A stretch of DNA of 64,000 nt, taken from positions 1-64,000 of the forward strand of contig JAIXWM010000112.1 in the NCBI GenBank assembly GCA_027491255.1, given 5' to 3'. Positions 42,901-50,978 of this stretch are shown piece by piece (the first letter of the stretch is position 1; every line of letters starts with the position of its first letter). Source of the stretch: Rubrivivax sp. Its GTDB lineage: Bacteria > Pseudomonadota > Gammaproteobacteria > Burkholderiales > Burkholderiaceae_C. The position numbers and the translations under genes were made by a program. The notes below the pieces were generated by a model. It saw only the letters and a program-made list of their open reading frames with translations, did not search any database and was not told the DNA's origin.

Positions 42901-43881
42901 ATGACCACACGCCGTGCCCTGTCTGCCCTTGCGCTGGCCACCAGCCTGCTGCTGCCCGCTGCCGCGGCCTGGGCCCAGGCCACCCCCTGGCCGCGCGCCC
43001 AGCCCATCAAGCTCGTGGCCGTGTTCCCGCCCGGCGGCTCGGTGGACCAGGTCGCGCGCATCCTGCAGCCGGCGCTGCAGCGCCTGCTCGGGCAGACCGT
43101 GGTGGTCGAGAACCGCGGCGGCGCCTCGGGCTCGATCGGCGCCGCGGCGGTGGCGGCCTCGCCACCCGACGGCTACACCTTCGCCGTCGTCTTCGACAGC
43201 CACGCCTCGCTGCCGGCGCTGCTGCCCGGGCTGCCCTACGACACCAAGCGCGACTTGCCGCCCGTGGCGCTGCTGGGCACGAGTGCGATGGTCATCGCCG
43301 CGCACCCTGACTCACCCTTCAAAACCTTTGGCGACGCCGTGGTGGCGGCGCGCACGGCCCGCGGCGTCAGCTACGGGACCATCGGCTCGGGCAGCCTGGG
43401 CCACCTCTCCATGGCGCTTCTGGCCAAGGGCAGCGGCCTGAACTTCGTGCACGTGCCCTACAAGGGCGGCGGCCCGCTGATGAACGACGCACTGGCCGGG
43501 CACGTGCCGGTGAGCATCGGCTCGGTCTTCCTGATCAAGCCGCACCTGGACAGCCGGCGCCTGCGTCCGCTGGCCGTGACGACGAGCCAGCGCTCGGCGG
43601 CCCTGCCCGAGGTGCCGACGATCGCCGAGAGCGGCTTCGCCGGCTTCGATGCGCCGGCGTGGTGGGCCGTGCTCGCGCCGGCGCGCACGCCGCCGGAGGT
43701 GGTGCGCCAGATGAACGAGGCGCTGAACACCGTGCTGCGCCAGCCCGACGTGGCGCAGCGCCTGGCAGGCCAGGGCATCGAGGTCTTCACCGGCTCGCCC
43801 GAGGCCGCGCGCAGCTTCCTGGACGCCCAGGTCGATGTCTGGGGCAAGGTCATCCGCGACAACGGCATCAAGGCGGATTGA
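42901..43881 (+). CDS. Bug-family tricarboxylate-type substrate-binding protein
   Basis: The 326-residue receptor has a signal peptide (RRALSALALATSLLLPAAAAWAQ). Bug motifs are QPIKLVAVFPPGGSVDQVA, VVVENRGGASGSIG and FVHVPYKGGGPLM near residue 185. An amidohydrolase gene follows 71 bases later on the same strand, suggesting import and hydrolysis of one N-acyl or amide compound. Confidence 0.93.
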   Translation: MTTRRALSALALATSLLLPAAAAWAQATPWPRAQPIKLVAVFPPGGSVDQVARILQPALQRLLGQTVVVENRGGASGSIGAAAVAASPPDGYTFAVVFDSHASLPALLPGLPYDTKRDLPPVALLGTSAMVIAAHPDSPFKTFGDAVVAARTARGVSYGTIGSGSLGHLSMALLAKGSGLNFVHVPYKGGGPLMNDALAGHVPVSIGSVFLIKPHLDSRRLRPLAVTTSQRSAALPEVPTIAESGFAGFDAPAWWAVLAPARTPPEVVRQMNEALNTVLRQPDVAQRLAGQGIEVFTGSPEAARSFLDAQVDVWGKVIRDNGIKAD

Positions 43882-43952
43882 GGCGGCCGGCGGGCCCTCG
43901 ACCCGGCCGCGCCCGCGCTTGCTACAGTGTCCGGGCTGCTTGGAGAGCCTCG

Positions 43953-45140
43953 ATGAACGACCGCTTGCGCTGCCTGTGCCGCATCGACGACCTGGACGCC
44001 GACGCCGGCTTCCTGGCCCAGACGCGGCGCCACCTGCACCGCCACCCCGAATTGTCCTTTGAGGAGGAGGCCACGGCCGAGCTCGTGGCCCAGCGGCTGC
44101 AGGGCTGGGGCTGGGAGGTCACGCGTGGCGTGGGCGGACACGGGGTCGTGGGCACGCTGCGAGTGCCCGGTTCCAGCCGCAGCGTCGCGTTGCGCGCCGA
44201 CATGGATGCGCTGCCGATCCAGGAGACCTCGGGCCGGCCCTGGCAGAGCGTGCACAGGGGCGTGATGCACGCCTGTGGCCACGACGGACACACCACGATG
44301 CTGCTCGGGGCGGCGCAGCAGATCGCGCGCACGCGCCAGTTCAGCGGCACGGTGCACCTGGTGTTCCAGCCGGCCGAGGAGGCGGGTGCAGGCAGCGGGG
44401 CGCAGCGCATGATCGCCGACGGCCTGTTCGAGCGCTTCCCCTGCGACGCGATCTTTGGCCTGCACAACACGCCCGGCCTGGCGGCGGGCCGCTTCGGCTT
44501 CGGCCACGGGCCCTTCATGTCGGCCTCGGACACGGCGCGCATCACGGTGCGCGGGCGCGGCGGCCACGCGGCGCGGCCACACCAGGCGGTGGACCCGGTG
44601 TTGATTGCCGGCAGCCTGGTGGTGGCGCTGCAGAGCGTGGTGTCGCGCAACGTCGACCCGCGCCAGACGGCCATCGTCACCGTGGGGGTGCTTCAAGCGG
44701 GCACGGTGGCCAACGTCATCCCCGACAGCGCCACGATGGCGCTGTCGATCCGTTCCTTCGACGCCGGCGTGCGCGAGCTGCTCGAGCAGCGCATCCGCGC
44801 GCTCGTCACCGCGCACGCGGCCGGCTACGGCGGCGAGGCCGAGATCGACTACGAGCGCGGCTACCCGGTGGTCGTCAACACCGAGGCCGAGACCGCCTTC
44901 GCGCGCGAGGTGGCCGAGGAACTCGTCGGCGCCGACCAGGTGATCGCGCCCTACCCGCCGGTGACGGGCAGCGAGGACTTTGCCTACTACCTGCAGCACC
45001 GGCCCGGCTGCTTCTTCCGCCTGGGCAACGGCGAGGAAGGCGCAATGCTGCACCACCCGAAGTACGACTTCAACGACGCCATCCTGACCACCGGCGCGGC
45101 CTTCTGGACACGGCTGGTGGAGCGCTATCTTCCGGCCTGA
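43953..45140 (+). CDS. M20 amidohydrolase (hippurate hydrolase/AbgB-like)
   Basis: The 395-residue metal-dependent aminoacylase has the family motifs RADMDALPI, MHACGHDGHTTMLLGAA (metal ligands), FQPAEEAGAG (catalytic Glu pair) and the C-terminal TGSEDFAYYLQHRPG. Enzymes of this branch release amino acids from N-acyl amino acids such as hippurate or from plant auxin conjugates. GGAG precedes the start. The Bug gene directly upstream likely imports the substrate. Confidence 0.92.
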   Translation: MNDRLRCLCRIDDLDADAGFLAQTRRHLHRHPELSFEEEATAELVAQRLQGWGWEVTRGVGGHGVVGTLRVPGSSRSVALRADMDALPIQETSGRPWQSVHRGVMHACGHDGHTTMLLGAAQQIARTRQFSGTVHLVFQPAEEAGAGSGAQRMIADGLFERFPCDAIFGLHNTPGLAAGRFGFGHGPFMSASDTARITVRGRGGHAARPHQAVDPVLIAGSLVVALQSVVSRNVDPRQTAIVTVGVLQAGTVANVIPDSATMALSIRSFDAGVRELLEQRIRALVTAHAAGYGGEAEIDYERGYPVVVNTEAETAFAREVAEELVGADQVIAPYPPVTGSEDFAYYLQHRPGCFFRLGNGEEGAMLHHPKYDFNDAILTTGAAFWTRLVERYLPA

Positions 45141-45229
45141 GAGTCGGTCGGCTTCAGTCCTCGAAGGCGGGCCTTCGCCGCGCTTGGCGCCGGTGGGGCA
45201 GTGCTGTGCTGCTGCGTTGGACGGCGAAT

Positions 45230-45535
45230 CTACGCCTGTGCCTGCGGCTTCGGCGCGGCGTTCACGCGTGCGGCCCAGAAGGTGGCGCCTTCGGGGCCGT
45301 AGCGCTCGGCGTGCGCAATGTGGCGCGCGAGCTCGAAGCGGTCGCCGGCCTTCAGGTGCCGGGTGTGGCCGTCCACCGTGAGCCAGAACTCGCCGCGCAC
45401 GACCAGGGCACGCGTATCGAAGGGGTGCTCGTGCACCGGCGTCTCATGGCCGGGCCCCCATTCGCGCACCAGGGCCTCGTCACAGCCCTGGCGCAGGGCC
45501 TCGTCGCGGAACTGCTCGAAGGTCGGCGGGTTCAT
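45230..45535 (-). CDS. Small single-domain cupin
   Basis: The 101-residue cupin has ETPVHEHPFDTRALVVRGEFWLTVDG (motif 1, metal-binding His residues) and KAGDRFELARHIAHAERYG (motif 2). It could be a metal-dependent isomerase, hydrolase or ligand sensor. It starts three bases after the stop of the neighbouring Bug gene, so the two are co-transcribed. Confidence 0.82.
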   Translation of the reverse strand: MNPPTFEQFRDEALRQGCDEALVREWGPGHETPVHEHPFDTRALVVRGEFWLTVDGHTRHLKAGDRFELARHIAHAERYGPEGATFWAARVNAAPKPQAQA

Positions 45536-45538
45536 GAC

Positions 45539-46567
45539 TCATCCTTCCTTCTTGAAGCCGATCGCGCGCGCGGCCGCGATGATCTGCTCGCGCTCGACGC
45601 GCAGCGCGGCGGCGAAATCCGAGGGCGACATCAGCACCGGGTCGATGCCCGTGGACTCGATCCGGTCCTTCGTGCCGCCGGCCCTGGACGCGGCAGCGAT
45701 CGAGCGCGAGATGTAGGCCACCAGCTCGGCCGGCAGGTTCGCCGGGCCGAACAGCCCGTACCAGGTCGTGATCGCGGCCGCCGGGTGGCCGAGTTCGTTC
45801 ATCGTCGGCACCTCCGGCAGGCCGGCGAAGCGCGCGGCCGAGGTCACCGCCAGCGCGCGCAGCTTGCCCGCCTGGACGTGCTTGACGATCGCCGGTGGCG
45901 TGGAGAGGGCGAACTGCACGCGCCCTGCCAGCAGGTCGATGACGGCCGGGCCACTGCCCTTGTAGGGGATGTGCGTGACCTCGATGCCGGCGCCCTTGAG
46001 GAAGACCTCCATGGCCAGGTGGGTCAGGCCGCCGCTGCCACCCGAGGCGTAGTTCATCACCCGCGGCTGCGCCTTGGCGCGCGCGATCATCTGCGCCGCG
46101 GTAGAGACGTTGACGTCGGGATGGGCCAGCAGCACCAGCGGGGTCGAGGCCAGCAGCGAGATGGGTGTGAAGTCCTTGGTCGGCTCGAAGACGTATTTCT
46201 GCAGCAGGGTCGCGTCGATGAACTGCGACACGCTCATGAAGGACAGGGTGTAGCCGTCGGGCGCGGCGCCGGCCAGCGCGTCCAGCCCGAGCATGCCGGA
46301 GGCGCCCGAGCGGTTCTCGGGCACCACGGTCTGCTTCCAGGCCTCGGAGGCGATCTGCGCGAACAGGCGTGCCGAGACGTCGGTGCCGGCGCCGGGCGAG
46401 GTCGGGATGATCCAGCGCACCGGCCGCGCGGGCCAGCCGCCGGGGCCCGCCGCGCCCTGGGCCCAGCCCGGCCCCACCGCGGCGCCGACGCCGGCGAGCG
46501 CGAGGGTTTGCATCCAGCGCCGGCGGGCGATGGGGAACGATGCGTCGAGGGGTGAGGGATGGGGCAT
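45539..46567 (-). CDS. Bug-family tricarboxylate-type substrate-binding protein
   Basis: The 342-residue receptor has a longer N-terminus with a twin-arginine-like signal (IARRRWMQTLALAGVGAAVG, ending GWAQG). Bug motifs are WPARPVRWIIPTSPGAGTD, VVPENRSGASGMLG and VTHIPYKGSGPAV near residue 195. It is divergent from the lyase/hydratase operon at 46681 and followed by the cupin. It probably imports the acid that those enzymes break down. Confidence 0.93.
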   Translation of the reverse strand: MPHPSPLDASFPIARRRWMQTLALAGVGAAVGPGWAQGAAGPGGWPARPVRWIIPTSPGAGTDVSARLFAQIASEAWKQTVVPENRSGASGMLGLDALAGAAPDGYTLSFMSVSQFIDATLLQKYVFEPTKDFTPISLLASTPLVLLAHPDVNVSTAAQMIARAKAQPRVMNYASGGSGGLTHLAMEVFLKGAGIEVTHIPYKGSGPAVIDLLAGRVQFALSTPPAIVKHVQAGKLRALAVTSAARFAGLPEVPTMNELGHPAAAITTWYGLFGPANLPAELVAYISRSIAAASRAGGTKDRIESTGIDPVLMSPSDFAAALRVEREQIIAAARAIGFKKEG

Positions 46568-46680
46568 CGGGCACTCCTGGGGGCTGCAGGTATCGGGGCG
46601 CTGCCTGCAGGCGCAGGCCTTTCTTCATGATACGGTGCAGCGTGGGCCTGGGTTGTTCGCCGGGCCCGAAGGACACCGCC

Positions 46681-47580
46681 ATGCCCCTGACCGACCCCCG
46701 CGCCGCGCTCGCCGCCTTGCTCGCCCCAGGCCGCCTCGTTCGCCTGCCCTGCGCCTACGACGGCCTGTCGGCGCGGGTGGCGCAGCAGTGCGGCTTTCCG
46801 GCCGTGGCCTTCTCGGGCAACGCGGTGTCGGCCAGCCTGCTCGGCCTGCCCGACATCGGCGTGCTGGACGGCAGCGACAACGTCGCCCACGCCGGGCGCA
46901 TCGCGCGCCAGCTCGACATCCCGCTGATCTGCGACGCCGACACCGGCTACGGCGGCGTCATGAACGTCGTGCGCACGGTGCAGGAGTTCGAGGCCGCCGG
47001 CGTGGCCGGCATCCACATCGAGGACCAGGTCACGCCCAAGCGCTGCGGGCTGCTGCCGCAGGGCATTCCGGTCGTGCCGGTCGAGGAGCAGGTGCGCAAG
47101 ATCCGGGCGGCTGCGCAGGCCCGGCGCGATCCGCGCTTCCTGCTGATCGCGCGCACCGATGCGAAGTCCATGCACGGCCTGGAGGCGGCCGCTGCCCGCG
47201 CGCGCGCCTACGTCGAGGCCGGCGCCGACGCGGCGATGGTGATGGGGGCGAACACGCCGGCAGAGCTGCTCCATGTCGCTGGCGTCGTGCGCGCGCCGCT
47301 GGTGGCGGTGATCCAGGAGTCGCCCCCGACCACGGCGCTGACCGATGCCGACCTCGAGGCCGCCGGCTGCGTGCTGGCCTTGCATGCCGGGCTCGCGCGC
47401 TACGCCGTGGTGCGGGCGCTGCAGCAGAGCTTCGGCGCGCTGCGGCGCGACGGTCACACGGCCGCGGTGCGCGACCAGCTGGCCAGCTTCGATGACTACA
47501 ACGCCGTGCTCGGGCTCGACGCCTGGCTCGCGCTCGAGCGCCAATGGCTCGGCGACGCGCCGCCGGCCCGCCCCGCCTGA
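46681..47580 (+). CDS. Isocitrate lyase/PEP mutase-family carboligase-lyase
   Basis: The 299-residue TIM-barrel protein is of the methylisocitrate lyase/PEP-mutase superfamily. It has FSGNAVSASLLGLPDIG near residue 43, the metal-binding DADTGYGG near 84, and HIEDQVTPKRCG near 116. That last motif has Cys in the position of the catalytic KKCGH of true lyases but with an altered surround (PKRCGLLP). LLIARTDAK lies near 155. It could cleave a 2-methyl- or 2,3-dimethylmalate-type acid or decarboxylate oxaloacetate. A LeuCD-type hydratase follows 13 bases later. Confidence 0.85.
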   Translation: MPLTDPRAALAALLAPGRLVRLPCAYDGLSARVAQQCGFPAVAFSGNAVSASLLGLPDIGVLDGSDNVAHAGRIARQLDIPLICDADTGYGGVMNVVRTVQEFEAAGVAGIHIEDQVTPKRCGLLPQGIPVVPVEEQVRKIRAAAQARRDPRFLLIARTDAKSMHGLEAAAARARAYVEAGADAAMVMGANTPAELLHVAGVVRAPLVAVIQESPPTTALTDADLEAAGCVLALHAGLARYAVVRALQQSFGALRRDGHTAAVRDQLASFDDYNAVLGLDAWLALERQWLGDAPPARPA

Positions 47581-47593
47581 AGGAGAGACACCC

Positions 47594-49075
47594 TTGGACA
47601 CGCACACGGATGCGAAGGCCCCGCACGACCCGGGTGCCGGCCCCGAGCGGGGCAGCCTTGGCGAAGACGCCCGGCCGAGGACGCTGTTCGACAAGCTCTG
47701 GGACGCCCATCTCGTCGGCCGCCGCGCTGACGGCAGGGAACTGCTGTATGTCGACCGTCACGTCGTGCACGAACTGCATGCGCCGCATGCCTTTGCCGCG
47801 CTCGAGCGCAGTGCGCGGCCGGTGCGCCGGCCCGACCGCACCGTGGTCGTGCAGGACCACACCGTGCCCACCCGTCCCGGGCTGGCGCTGCGCTCGGACA
47901 ACATCGTTGCCACCGAGGCCGCTGCCGCGCGCCTGGGCGTGCCCGTCGTGGCCACCGACGACGAGCGCCACGGCATCAGCCATGTGGTCTCCGCCGAGCG
48001 CGGCTGGGCGCTGCCCGGAGCCACGCTCGCCTGCCCCGACAGCCACGCCTCGACCGTCGGTGCGCTGGGCTGCCTGGCCTTCGGCTGCGGCACCTCGGAG
48101 CTCGTGCACGTGCTGGCCACGCAGACGCTGGCGCTGACGCGCCCGAAGTCGATGTGCGTGCGCCTGGACGGCCGGCCCGGGCCGGGGGTCGGTGCCAAGG
48201 ACCTGGCGCTGCACCTGATCCGGCAGCTGGGCGTGGCCGCCGGGCGCGGCCACGCGGTGGAGTACACGGGCGCGGCCGTGCGGGCGCTGGACCTCGAGGG
48301 CCGTATGACGCTGTGCAACCTGAGCATCGAGTGGGGCGCGCGCTCGGCGCTGATCGCGCCCGACGCGCAGACGCTGGCCTGGCTGCAGGCCCATGCTGAA
48401 CCGCCGGCCGGTCGGCGCTGGGACGAACTCGCCGCCGGCTGGGCCGGGCTGCGCAGCGACGACGGTGCCGCCTTCGACGCCGAGCAGGTGGTGGACTGCG
48501 AGGGCATCGCGCCGCAGATCACCTGGGGCACGGATCCGTCGCAGACCCTGGGCATCGACGAGCCGGTGCCCGACCCCGGCGACGACGCCACGCCCGGCGC
48601 GGCGCGGCTGCGGCGCGCGCTCGACTACATGGGCCTGGAGCCTGGACAGTCGCTGCGGGGCCTGCCGGTGCAGCGGGTGTTCATCGGCTCCTGCGCCAAC
48701 GCCCGGCTGACGGACCTGCGCGCGGCCGCGGCCCTGGTGCGCGGCCGGCGCGTGGCGCCGGGCGTGCAGGCACTGGTCGTTCCCGGCTCCAACACCGTCA
48801 AGCGCCTGGCCGAGCGCGAGGGACTGGACCGCGTCTTCACCGACGCCGGTTTCGAGTGGCACCGCTCGGGCTGCTCGATGTGCGCCGGCGCCAATGGCGA
48901 GACCGCAGCTGCCGGCGAGCGCTGCCTGTCGACGACGAACCGCAACTTCGAAAACCGCCAGGGCCGTGGCGTGCGCACCCATCTGGTCGGCCCGGCGATG
49001 GCCGCCGCGGCCGCGGTGGCCGGATGCATCGTCGATGTGCGCGGGCTGGCGCCCGCCGAGGGAGCCGCGGCATGA
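47594..49075 (+). CDS. Aconitase-family hydratase large subunit (LeuC/DmdA-like)
   Basis: The 493-residue iron-sulfur protein is related to 3-isopropylmalate dehydratase LeuC. The three cluster ligands are Cys 367 (GSCANARLTDL), Cys 427 and Cys 430 (CSMCAGANG). The N-terminal part has TLFDKLWDAHLV and VVQDHTVPTR, and LACPDSHASTVGALG is the usual aconitase signature. The start is TTG at 47594 with AAGGAGAG ideally spaced. Next to a lyase and away from leuB and leuA, it is more likely a catabolic hydratase for a substituted malate than the leucine enzyme. The reaction with water is common to both. Confidence 0.85.
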   Translation: MDTHTDAKAPHDPGAGPERGSLGEDARPRTLFDKLWDAHLVGRRADGRELLYVDRHVVHELHAPHAFAALERSARPVRRPDRTVVVQDHTVPTRPGLALRSDNIVATEAAAARLGVPVVATDDERHGISHVVSAERGWALPGATLACPDSHASTVGALGCLAFGCGTSELVHVLATQTLALTRPKSMCVRLDGRPGPGVGAKDLALHLIRQLGVAAGRGHAVEYTGAAVRALDLEGRMTLCNLSIEWGARSALIAPDAQTLAWLQAHAEPPAGRRWDELAAGWAGLRSDDGAAFDAEQVVDCEGIAPQITWGTDPSQTLGIDEPVPDPGDDATPGAARLRRALDYMGLEPGQSLRGLPVQRVFIGSCANARLTDLRAAAALVRGRRVAPGVQALVVPGSNTVKRLAEREGLDRVFTDAGFEWHRSGCSMCAGANGETAAAGERCLSTTNRNFENRQGRGVRTHLVGPAMAAAAAVAGCIVDVRGLAPAEGAAA

Positions 49076-49668
49076 AGCCCTTCAGCACCGTCACGGGCGC
49101 GGCGGCGCCGCTGCCGCTGGACGACGTCGATACCGACCAGATCATCCCCTCGGCCTGGCTGAAGAGCCTGGACGCCGACCTGGCGCAGGGCTGTCTGGCC
49201 TACATGCGCCGCCGTCCCGACGGCACGCGTGTCGAGGACTTCGTGCTCGAGCGCCCGGCCTTCGCCGCCGCGCCCATCCTCGTGACCGGGCGCAACTTCG
49301 GCTGCGGCAGCTCGCGCGAGCACGCCGTCTGGGCGCTGCAGGCCTTCGGCGTGCGCTGCGTCATCGGCCACCGGCCCGCGGAGTTCTTCGTCGAGAACGC
49401 GCTGCGCAACGGGCTGCTGGCGCTGGACCTGCCGCTGCCGGCGCTGCGCGAATTGACCGCGGCCGCCGAGCGCGCCGACGGCGCCGAGCCCTTCACGGTC
49501 GACCTGCGCGCGGGCGAGATCAGCGGCCCCGCCGGGCTGCGCATGGCGTTCGCCATCGACGCCGGCGCCCGCATCGCCCTGCTCGAGGGCCTGGACGACA
49601 TCGGCCTGACGCTCAGGCACGTGGACCTGATCGAGGCCTGGGAGCGACGACAGGCGCCAGCGGCTTGA
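49072..49668 (+). CDS. Aconitase-family hydratase small subunit (LeuD/DmdB-like)
   Basis: The 198-residue swivelling domain partners the large subunit. It has LDDVDTDQIIPSAWL near residue 17, NFGCGSSREHAVWAL (the active-site GSSREH) near 75, and FFVENALRNGLL after it. It overlaps the LeuC-like gene as ATGA, so the subunits are made together. Specificity in this family lies partly in the loop after DTDQIIP, here SAWLKSLDADLAQGC, which I cannot assign to a known substrate. Confidence 0.88.
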   Translation: MKPFSTVTGAAAPLPLDDVDTDQIIPSAWLKSLDADLAQGCLAYMRRRPDGTRVEDFVLERPAFAAAPILVTGRNFGCGSSREHAVWALQAFGVRCVIGHRPAEFFVENALRNGLLALDLPLPALRELTAAAERADGAEPFTVDLRAGEISGPAGLRMAFAIDAGARIALLEGLDDIGLTLRHVDLIEAWERRQAPAA

Positions 49669-49789
49669 GGTCCCCGGGCACACACCCTCTAAGATCACAG
49701 CCCGGATGAACAAGCCGGGCGGCGGCCGATGCGGATTCTCGGCATCCGCGCTGGCCGCGAGCAGCTGCAAGAACCAACAGGAGACATCG

Positions 49790-50551
49790 ATGCGCAAGGT
49801 CCAGGGAATGTCGGTGCTGGTCACCGGCGGTGGTTCGGGTATCGGGGAAGCCTGCGCCCGTCTGTTCGCCGCGCAGGGCGCGCGGGTGACGATCGGCGGC
49901 CGGCGCGCCGACAAGCTGGCCGCAGTGGCGGCATCGATCGGGCCGTCCTGCCTGGCCGTGGCGGGTGATGTCACCTCGGATGCCGACCGGCGCGCGCTCC
50001 TGGCGGCTGCGGTCGCACACGGCGGTGGTCTCGACGTGCTGGTGAACAACGCCGCCAACATGTACCGGCAGCCGGTGGACGGCTACACCGAGCCCGTGCT
50101 GCGCGAAGCCTTCGACACCAACGTCATCGCGCCGATGATGCTGTCGTCGCTGGCCGTGCCGCACCTGGAGGCGCGCCAGGGATCGATCATCTTCATCGGC
50201 TCCATCCACAACCGTCGGGCCTATCCCGGCGCCTCGCCTTACGCCACCACCAAGGCGGCCGTCGAGGGCTTGGCGCGGGTGATGGCGGCCGAACTGGGCC
50301 GGCGCCAGATCCGGGTCAACTGCGTGCTGCCGGGTGCCGTCAGCACCGAGCTCAACCTGCGCGCCGGGCTGATGACGGCCGAGCAGGCGGTCGAACGCTA
50401 CGCCGCGGTTGCCCCCGAGCATGCCCTGGGCCGCATCGGCACCGGCACCGAGGTGGCCGAATCCGTCGTCTACCTGGCTTGTGCCGAGTGGGTCACCGGC
50501 GTCGGGCTGGAGGTGGACGGCGGGCTCGGTCTGGGCGTGTCGAAGTTCTGA
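49790..50551 (+). CDS. Short-chain dehydrogenase/reductase (SDR)
   Basis: The 253-residue NAD(P)-dependent oxidoreductase has the classical SDR motifs: VTGGGSGIGEA at residues 11-21, NNAA near 86, Asn 111, catalytic Ser 138, Tyr 151 and Lys 155 (YATTK), then a C-terminal GGLGLGVSKF. GGAG precedes the ATG at 49790; an upstream ATG at 49706 lies before a Cys-rich segment unlike SDRs. It is coupled to the next gene by a TGATG junction. Confidence 0.92.
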   Translation: MRKVQGMSVLVTGGGSGIGEACARLFAAQGARVTIGGRRADKLAAVAASIGPSCLAVAGDVTSDADRRALLAAAVAHGGGLDVLVNNAANMYRQPVDGYTEPVLREAFDTNVIAPMMLSSLAVPHLEARQGSIIFIGSIHNRRAYPGASPYATTKAAVEGLARVMAAELGRRQIRVNCVLPGAVSTELNLRAGLMTAEQAVERYAAVAPEHALGRIGTGTEVAESVVYLACAEWVTGVGLEVDGGLGLGVSKF

Positions 50552-50946
50552 TGCCTGCCTCGCCCGGGTTCGACCCCGAGCGCCGGTCCGGCGACCCGGG
50601 CGGGGACGGCCGGACGGCCGTCGAGGTGGTGCGCCACCACCTCGAGGCGGTGGGCTTGCTCGACCCGCTGGCGATGGCGGCCGACTATGCGCAGGATGCG
50701 CTGCTCGAACGCCCGGACCGCTGCTGGCGGGGCCTGACCGAGATCAGCGCCTACTTCGCCACGGTGCCGGCGCGCCTGGCGGGCGGCCGGGTGGAGTTCA
50801 CCGGCTTCGACGAGCACCGACTCGAGGTGCGCTGGACGCTGGTCGGCGGCCCGGCCGACGGCCTGCGCGGCCGCGACCGCTACGAGGTGCAGGCCGGCCG
50901 CATCGTGCGCCAGCAGGTGGTGCTGGACGGCAACGTCGATTTCTGA
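50551..50946 (+). CDS. SnoaL/NTF2-like small protein
   Basis: The 131-residue protein has the alpha+beta cone fold: HHLEAVGLLDPLAMAADYAQDALLERPD, WRGLTEISAYFATVP, and a strand-rich C-terminal half (GRDRYEVQAGRIVRQQVVLDGNVDF). Relatives are ketosteroid isomerase-like enzymes, polyketide cyclases or hydrolases. It shares a start/stop base with the SDR, so it probably acts on that enzyme's product. No catalytic residue can be named with confidence. Confidence 0.75.
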   Translation: MPASPGFDPERRSGDPGGDGRTAVEVVRHHLEAVGLLDPLAMAADYAQDALLERPDRCWRGLTEISAYFATVPARLAGGRVEFTGFDEHRLEVRWTLVGGPADGLRGRDRYEVQAGRIVRQQVVLDGNVDF

Positions 50947-50978
50947 CCTGGCCGCAGCGCTGGGCCGGCTCCGCGCGC

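Noticed and set aside
45162..45177. Hairpin CGAAGG-CGGG-CCTTCG between convergent M20 and cupin genes as a terminator
   Set aside because: Six-base stem without a T-tract; too weak to list in such GC-rich DNA.
47594..49668. Plain leucine-biosynthesis leuCD
   Set aside because: No leuA or leuB is adjacent and a lyase-family gene precedes them; kept as aconitase-family hydratase with catabolic role inferred, though leucine function is not excluded.
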